Below are positions 59,240 through 64,000 of a DNA stretch of 64,000 nt, one piece after another. Positions within the stretch are counted from its first letter, which is position 1. Every line of letters begins with the position of its first letter. Both the position numbers and the translations under genes were made by a program. The notes below the pieces were generated by a model. The model searched no databases, was not told where the DNA came from, and saw nothing but the letters and a program-made list of their open reading frames with translations. This DNA comes from PFJX01 sp964393825 (GTDB lineage: Bacteria > Pseudomonadota > Gammaproteobacteria > Burkholderiales > Thiobacillaceae). The stretch covers positions 24,490-88,489 of the forward strand of contig CAYMUY010000013.1 in assembly GCA_964393825.1 (NCBI GenBank). The letters are read 5' to 3'.

Positions 59240-59324
59240 GCCGACGTGGTGAAATTGGTAGACACGCTGTCTTGAGGGGGCAGTGACGAAAGTCGTGCGA
59301 GTTCGAGTCTCGCCGTCGGCACCA
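59240..59324 (+). tRNA. tRNA-Leu(GAG)
   Basis: An 85-nt class II tRNA with encoded CCA. The acceptor GCCGACG/CGTCGGC is perfect. The anticodon stem CTGTC/GGCAG encloses TTGAGGG, giving anticodon GAG. It has a variable arm and T-loop GTTCGAGTC. It lies between secG and nuoA, its usual place in Betaproteobacteria. Confidence 0.97.
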
Positions 59325-59344
59325 GAATGCAGGTGGCAACAATT

Positions 59345-59377
59345 ACGGCCAAACCGCTCGGTTTGGCCGTTTTTGTT
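59345..59377 (+). terminator. Intrinsic terminator after tRNA-Leu
   Basis: A perfect 11-bp stem ACGGCCAAACC (59345-59355 with 59360-59370), GCTC loop, then TTTTGTTT. It ends the tpiA-secG-tRNA transcript. Confidence 0.92.
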
Positions 59378-59786
59378 TCCACTTGCGATGGGGGTCTGCC
59401 TGGAGTCGCTGGTACTGACTTTGCCGGAAGGCATGACGATGCGGCGGTTGTGACAGGGATGGATCCGACGGCGGGACTGGCCTTGGTGCGTGATTGTGGT
59501 TGTGATGCTTCGCAAGTGGTTTCCATGCGAAACCCCTGACAAACGAGGCGTTTGTGGACGGGTTGCGTGGCTGCCAGCCCGCTCGACACACAGGTTTTTT
59601 GAATTTATGCAAGCGCGGATGGGCTATCAAATTTCCTTATCGGCGCCTGGATAAAACTAATAAAATATTGATCTATAAAGGTTTTTCGGGGTTTCCCTGC
59701 CTTGACACGAGTTTGCTGCAGCCCATAAACTGCTGCACCTTTCCAGTGCTTGGATGCGGCGTCTTGACCCGGCCGCGAAAAAAACA
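59378..59786 (+). promoter_or_regulatory. Upstream region and promoter of the nuo operon
   Basis: A 409-bp non-coding stretch. The strongest promoter is TTGACA (59702-59707), 16 bp, CATAAA (59724-59729), which would start transcription about 50 bp before nuoA. A pronounced AT-rich block lies just upstream (about 59650-59685, AATAAAATATTGATC), suitable as an UP element or a site for bending proteins. No gene was found in the first 270 bp. nuoA itself lacks a strong Shine-Dalgarno sequence. Confidence 0.65.
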
Positions 59787-60143
59787 ATGCTCGAAAACTA
59801 TTTCCCGGTATTGCTGTTCATCCTGGTCGGTCTGGCTGTAGGTGTGGGCCCCATGGTGGCGGGTTTCGTTCTCGCGCCGCACAAGCCTGACGCAGAGAAG
59901 AACTCTCCCTACGAATGCGGTTTCGAGGCCTTCGAGGATGCGCGCATGAAGTTCGACGTGCGCTATTACCTGGTCGCCATCCTGTTCATCCTGTTCGATC
60001 TGGAAATCGCCTTTCTCTTCCCCTGGGCTGTCGTGCTGGAAGAGATCGGCCTGTTCGGTTTTGTTTCCATGATGATTTTCCTCGGCATCCTCGTGGTGGG
60101 CTTCATCTACGAGTGGATGCAGGGCGCCCTGGATTGGGAATGA
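59787..60143 (+). CDS. nuoA: NADH-quinone oxidoreductase subunit A
   Basis: A 118-residue membrane protein from ATG 59787 (MLENYFPVLLFILVGL). It has three helices and the NuoA signature KNSPYECGFEAFEDARMKFDVRYYLVAILFILFDLEIAFLFPWA. It is the first gene of the complex I operon and forms part of the junction between the peripheral arm and the membrane arm. Confidence 0.97.
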   Translation: MLENYFPVLLFILVGLAVGVGPMVAGFVLAPHKPDAEKNSPYECGFEAFEDARMKFDVRYYLVAILFILFDLEIAFLFPWAVVLEEIGLFGFVSMMIFLGILVVGFIYEWMQGALDWE

Positions 60144-60147
60144 CGAC

Positions 60148-60624
60148 ATGAGTATCGAAGGCATCCTGGAGAAAGGCTTCGTCACCACCAGCGTCGATGC
60201 GGTGGTGAACTACACCCGCACCGGTTCGCTCTGGCCGATGACTTTCGGTCTTGCTTGCTGCGCCATCGAGATGATGCAGGCGGGTGCCTCGCGCTACGAC
60301 CTGGACCGCTTCGGCATCGTGTTTCGCCCGAGTCCGCGCCAGTCCGACCTGATGATCGTCGCCGGCACCCTGTGCAACAAGATGGCGCCGGCGCTGCGCA
60401 AGGTCTATGACCAGATGGCCGAGCCGCGCTGGGTGATCTCGATGGGTTCTTGCGCCAATGGCGGCGGCTACTACCATTATTCCTATTCCGTGGTGCGCGG
60501 TTGCGACCGCATCGTGCCGGTGGATGTTTACGTTCCGGGTTGTCCGCCGACGGCGGAAGCGTTGTTGTACGGGCTGATCCAGTTGCAGAAGAAGATCCGT
60601 CGTACCAGCACCATTGCCCGCTGA
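60148..60624 (+). CDS. nuoB: NADH-quinone oxidoreductase subunit B
   Basis: A 158-residue protein with the N2 iron-sulfur cluster ligands: the tandem cysteines in GLACCAIEMM, the Cys in SMGSCANGGGYY and the Cys in YVPGCPPTAEALLYG. It passes electrons to quinone at the interface with NuoD. It lies 4 bp after nuoA. Confidence 0.98.
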   Translation: MSIEGILEKGFVTTSVDAVVNYTRTGSLWPMTFGLACCAIEMMQAGASRYDLDRFGIVFRPSPRQSDLMIVAGTLCNKMAPALRKVYDQMAEPRWVISMGSCANGGGYYHYSYSVVRGCDRIVPVDVYVPGCPPTAEALLYGLIQLQKKIRRTSTIAR

Positions 60625-60639
60625 AAGGACCGCAAGCTT

Positions 60640-61236
60640 ATGCCGTTGACTCCGGAAGTATTGCTCGAGCGTGTCCTTGATACGCTGGGCGACAAGGTTC
60701 TGACCAGCAAGATCGCGCAGGAGCAGGTCACCATCGAGGTGCCCGTCGGCGACTGGCTGGAGGTTTGCGCGATGCTGCGCGACACGCCCGCGCTGGCCTT
60801 CGATCTGATGATCGACCTCTGTGGTGTCGATTATTCCGAGTACAAGGATGGCGCCTGGGAGGGCCGGCGCTTTGCCGTGGTGCTCAACCTGCTCTCGATC
60901 AAGCGTAATCACCGTCTGCGCGTGCGCACCTTCTGCGCCGACGATGATCTGCCTATCCTGCCTTCGCTGATGGACATCTGGCCGGCGGTCAACTGGTTCG
61001 AGCGCGAAGCCTTCGACCTGTTCGGCATCATTTTCGATGGTCATCCCGATCTGCGTCGCATCCTCACCGACTACGGCTTCATCGGTCACCCGTTCCGCAA
61101 GGATTTCCCGATTTCCGGCCATGTGGAAATGCGCTACGACCCGGAACTCAAGCGCGTGGTGTATCAGCCGGTGAGCATCGACCCGCGCGTGGTCACGCCG
61201 CGCATCGTGCGCGAAGACAACTACGGAGCCGCGTGA
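60640..61236 (+). CDS. nuoC: NADH-quinone oxidoreductase subunit C
   Basis: A 198-residue protein from ATG 60640. It has the 30-kDa subunit signature WPAVNWFEREAFDLFGIIFDGHPDLRRILTDYGFIGHPFRKDFP. It is separate from NuoD, as in most Betaproteobacteria. Its stop overlaps the nuoD start. Confidence 0.97.
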   Translation: MPLTPEVLLERVLDTLGDKVLTSKIAQEQVTIEVPVGDWLEVCAMLRDTPALAFDLMIDLCGVDYSEYKDGAWEGRRFAVVLNLLSIKRNHRLRVRTFCADDDLPILPSLMDIWPAVNWFEREAFDLFGIIFDGHPDLRRILTDYGFIGHPFRKDFPISGHVEMRYDPELKRVVYQPVSIDPRVVTPRIVREDNYGAA

Positions 61237-62525
61237 TGACCGCCACTTCAGTTGCCCCCACCGCTGAAATCCGCAACTACACCATCAACTTCGGTCCGCA
61301 GCACCCCGCCGCGCATGGCGTGTTGCGCCTGGTGCTGGAGCTGGATGGCGAGGTGATCGTGCGCGCCGACCCGCACGTCGGCCTGCTGCATCGCGGCACC
61401 GAGAAGCTGGCGGAAACCCGCACCTTCCTGCAATCCGTGCCCTACATGGATCGTCTGGACTACATGTCCATGATGCAGAACGAGCATGCCTACTGCATGG
61501 CGATCGAGCGCCTGCTGGGCATCGAGGTGCCGGAGCGCGCGCAATACATCCGGGTGATGTTCGACGAGATCACCCGCATCCTGAATCACCTGCTCTGGCT
61601 CGGTACCCATGCGCTCGACATCGGCGCCATGACCGTGTTCCTCTACGCCTTCCGTGAGCGGGAAGACCTGATGGACGTCTACGAGGCGGTCACCGGTGCC
61701 CGCATGCACGCGGCTTACTACCGCCCGGGCGGCGTCTATCGCGATCTGCCCGACGCGATGCCGCAATACCAGGCCAGCAAGAGCAAGAACGAGTCCGACA
61801 TCCGTCGACTGAACGAAAATCGCCAGGGTAGCGTGCTCGACTTCATCGAGGATTTCAGCCGCCGCTTCTTCGGCTACGTCGACGAGTACGAAACCCTGCT
61901 CACCGATAACCGCATCTGGAAGCAGCGCACGGTCGGCATTGGCGTGGTCGATGCCGATCGCGCCAAGGCGCTGGGCTTTACCGGCCCGATGCTGCGTGGT
62001 TCCGGCATCGTCTGGGATATGCGCAAGATGCAGCCCTATGCGGTGTACGACAAGCTCGACTTCGAGATTCCTGTCGGTCGCACCGGCGACAGCTACGACC
62101 GTTACCTGGTGCGCATGGAAGAGATGCGTCAGTCCAACCGCATCATCCAGCAGTGCGTGGCCTGGCTGAAGGCCGATGCGGCTAAAGGCGCCGGCCCCGT
62201 GATCGTCGAGAACCACAAGGTCGCGCCGCCGAATCGGGCCTCCATGAAGTCCAACATGGAAGAGTTGATCCACCACTTCAAACTGTTCACCGAGGGCATG
62301 CATGTGCCGGAAGGCGAGGTTTACGCGGCGGTGGAGCACTCCAAGGGCGAGTTCGGGGTCTACATGATTTCCGACGGCGCCAACAAGCCGTACCGCCTGA
62401 AGCTGCGCGCGCCCGGTTTCTCGCATCTGGCCGGCCTCGACGAACTGTCGCGCGGCCACATGATCGCCGACGTGGTGGCCATCATCGGCACCCTGGATAT
62501 CGTGTTCGGCGATATAGATAGGTAA
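61236..62525 (+). CDS. nuoD: NADH-quinone oxidoreductase subunit D
   Basis: A 429-residue protein. ATG 61236 overlaps the nuoC stop (TGATG) and has GGAG 7 nt upstream; a GTG one codon earlier is less likely. The 49-kDa signature INFGPQHPAAHGVLRLVLELDGE (with the quinone-site His), HVGLLHRGTEKL and the C-terminal GDIDR are present. It forms the quinone-binding pocket with NuoB. Confidence 0.97.
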   Translation: MTATSVAPTAEIRNYTINFGPQHPAAHGVLRLVLELDGEVIVRADPHVGLLHRGTEKLAETRTFLQSVPYMDRLDYMSMMQNEHAYCMAIERLLGIEVPERAQYIRVMFDEITRILNHLLWLGTHALDIGAMTVFLYAFREREDLMDVYEAVTGARMHAAYYRPGGVYRDLPDAMPQYQASKSKNESDIRRLNENRQGSVLDFIEDFSRRFFGYVDEYETLLTDNRIWKQRTVGIGVVDADRAKALGFTGPMLRGSGIVWDMRKMQPYAVYDKLDFEIPVGRTGDSYDRYLVRMEEMRQSNRIIQQCVAWLKADAAKGAGPVIVENHKVAPPNRASMKSNMEELIHHFKLFTEGMHVPEGEVYAAVEHSKGEFGVYMISDGANKPYRLKLRAPGFSHLAGLDELSRGHMIADVVAIIGTLDIVFGDIDR

Positions 62526-62530
62526 TCCAT

Positions 62531-63004
62531 ATGCTTTCCGCAGAATCCCTCGCCCAGATCGACCGCGAATTGACCAAATATCCGCCCGAGCAGAAGCAGT
62601 CGGCGGTAATGGCGGCCTTGCGCATCGCCCAGACCGAACTGGGCTGGCTGTCGCGTGACACCATCGCCTTCATTGCGCATTACCTGGGCATGCCGGCCAT
62701 TGCCGCCTACGAGGTCGCCACCTTCTACAACATGTACGACCTGGCGCCGGTCGGTCGCCACAAGGTCACGCTCTGCACCAACCTCCCCTGCCAGCTTCAG
62801 GGCGCCGACAGGATCGCCGAACACCTGCAGGGCAAGCTGGGCATCGGCTTTGGCGAAACCACGGCGGATGGCCGCTACACCCTCAAGGAAGGGGAGTGCA
62901 TGGGCGCCTGCGGCCATGGTCCCTTGTGCCTGCACAACAATCACAAGATGCACGACCACCTGACGCCGGAATCGGTGGACAAGCTTCTGGATGACATGAA
63001 ATGA
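62531..63004 (+). CDS. nuoE: NADH-quinone oxidoreductase subunit E
   Basis: A 157-residue thioredoxin-fold protein with the N1a 2Fe-2S ligands, CTNLPC and ECMGAC. It is part of the NADH-oxidising tip with NuoF. It overlaps nuoF by ATGA. Confidence 0.97.
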   Translation: MLSAESLAQIDRELTKYPPEQKQSAVMAALRIAQTELGWLSRDTIAFIAHYLGMPAIAAYEVATFYNMYDLAPVGRHKVTLCTNLPCQLQGADRIAEHLQGKLGIGFGETTADGRYTLKEGECMGACGHGPLCLHNNHKMHDHLTPESVDKLLDDMK

Positions 63005-64000
63005 GTTTGAACACGCCCGACACCCAGGTCTGTCTTTGGACGCTCGCGCACGCCGAGCCCGCTTCCCTGGCGACGTACACGGCCAATGGCGGCTATGAGG
63101 CGCTGAAGAAGATCCTCGCCGAGAAAACGCCCGCCGAGGCCATCATCGCCGAAGTCAAGACCAGCGCCCTGCGCGGCCGCGGCGGCGCCGGCTTCCCGAC
63201 CGGGCTGAAGTGGAGCTTCATGCCGCGCAACTTCGCCGGTGACAAGTATGTGGTCTGCAACACCGACGAGGGCGAGCCGGGCACCTTCAAGGACCGTGAC
63301 ATCATCCGCTTCAATCCGCACCAGCTGATCGAGGGCATGATCATCGCCGGCTACACTCTGGGCGCCGCGGCGGGCTACAACTACATCCACGGCGAGATCT
63401 TTGAGGGCTACCAGTCCTGGGAAGCCGCCCTGGAGGAAGCGCGCGCCGCCGGCTTCCTGGGCAACAACATCCTCGGCTCCGGCTGGAATTTCGACCTGCA
63501 TGCGCATCATGGCTATGGCGCCTACATCTGCGGCGAGGAAACCGCGTTGCTGGAATCCATCGAGGGCAAGAAGGGGCAGCCGCGCTTCAAGCCGCCGTTC
63601 CCCGCCAGCTATGGCCTCTATGGCAAGCCGACCACGATCAACAACACCGAGACCCTGGCCTCGATTCCCTGGATCATGCGCCACGGCGGCCAGGCCTTCC
63701 TGGAACTGGGCAAACCCAACAACGGCGGCAGCAAGATCTTTTCGATTTCCGGTCACGTCAACAAACCCGGAAACTATGAGATTCCGCTTGGCACCCCGTT
63801 CGCGGAACTGCTGGACATGGCCGGCGGCGTGCGCGCCGGTCACACCCTCAAGGCGGTGATTCCCGGCGGCTCCTCCGCGCCGGTCCTGCCCGCCGAGGTG
63901 ATGATGGCCTGCACCCTGGACTTCGATTCCATCGCCAAGGCGGGTTCCATGCTCGGTTCCGGCGCGGTGATCGTGATGGACGACAGCGTTTGCATGGTGA
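63001..64000 (+). CDS. nuoF: NADH-quinone oxidoreductase subunit F (3' end outside the window)
   Basis: Starts at ATG 63001 and runs off the window after 333 codons; the family length is about 430. It has the NADH-binding GRGGAGFPTGLKW, the FMN-binding YVVCNTDEGEPGTFKDRD and YICGEETALLESIEG. The C-terminal cysteines of cluster N3 lie beyond the window. It oxidises NADH and passes electrons from FMN into the complex. Confidence 0.96.
   Translation, partial: MSLNTPDTQVCLWTLAHAEPASLATYTANGGYEALKKILAEKTPAEAIIAEVKTSALRGRGGAGFPTGLKWSFMPRNFAGDKYVVCNTDEGEPGTFKDRDIIRFNPHQLIEGMIIAGYTLGAAAGYNYIHGEIFEGYQSWEAALEEARAAGFLGNNILGSGWNFDLHAHHGYGAYICGEETALLESIEGKKGQPRFKPPFPASYGLYGKPTTINNTETLASIPWIMRHGGQAFLELGKPNNGGSKIFSISGHVNKPGNYEIPLGTPFAELLDMAGGVRAGHTLKAVIPGGSSAPVLPAEVMMACTLDFDSIAKAGSMLGSGAVIVMDDSVCMV

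Overview
This 64 kb window is a chromosomal segment of a GC-rich betaproteobacterium that fixes CO2 by the Calvin cycle. The closest match in style is a sulfur-oxidising autotroph of the Thiobacillus/Hydrogenophilales kind. The evidence is a form II RuBisCO (cbbM) and a form I RuBisCO (cbbLS) in tandem, each with its own divergent LysR regulator (CbbR) and its own CbbQ/CbbO activase pair. No carboxysome genes are present. The remaining synteny (folP-glmM-pst, tpiA-secG-tRNA-Leu-nuo, pilT-pilU beside yggS-proC-yggT) is typical of Betaproteobacteria. The taxonomic placement is an inference from gene content.

Layout. 0-6 kb: housekeeping genes (3'-5' exonuclease, ComM, DksA, a PLD-type nuclease, an RsmB-like rRNA methyltransferase). 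5.3-18 kb: the carbon-fixation block cbbR-cbbM-cbbQ-cbbO, then cbbR-cbbL-cbbS-cbbQ-cbbO plus a small conserved-looking 98-residue protein. 18-21.3 kb: small unrecognised genes, a secreted HEFGH metalloprotein, a periplasmic FKBP, a two-gene XRE-type micro-operon, and tRNA-Glu and tRNA-Ala. 21.4-29.3 kb: senB-like glycosyltransferase, rlmH, a MacAB-like export operon, maf and rng. 29.3-33.7 kb (minus strand): yggS-proC-yggT-yggU-dynamin-like GTPase as one overlapping operon. 33.7-40.5 kb: pilT-pilU, a hydrolase, a TauE/SafE transporter, an EVE protein, folP-glmM. 40.6-44.4 kb: pstSCAB. 44.4-58.0 kb: an accessory block between pst and tpiA. 58.1-64 kb: tpiA, secG, tRNA-Leu(GAG) and nuoABCDEF (nuoF runs off the window).

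Two parts of the accessory block stand out. (1) A likely phosphate-starvation cluster. A pyruvate-kinase-like gene has a three-unit, 11-bp-periodic Pho box at -10 spacing. Facing it is an overlapping operon of a PlcP/LpxH-type metallophosphoesterase and two GT4 glycosyltransferases, with a weaker Pho-like box. This arrangement suggests replacement of phospholipids by glycolipids. (2) A 1822-residue protein carrying two serine-hydrolase (lipase-like) domains followed by a CHAT caspase-like protease domain and a helical C-terminus. It is followed closely by an M15-type peptidase and a GH13 amylase-family enzyme. I do not know a described system with this composition.

At the DNA level the window carries at least four families of palindromic repeats. 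Family A has four copies, three of them inside the cbb block. One copy lies inside the cbbO2 coding sequence and is read through in frame, adding about 40 residues compared with the cbbO1 paralogue. Another copy supplies the Shine-Dalgarno sequence of cbbO2. Families B, C and D sit at gene ends and in operon gaps and often act as terminator-like or processing hairpins.
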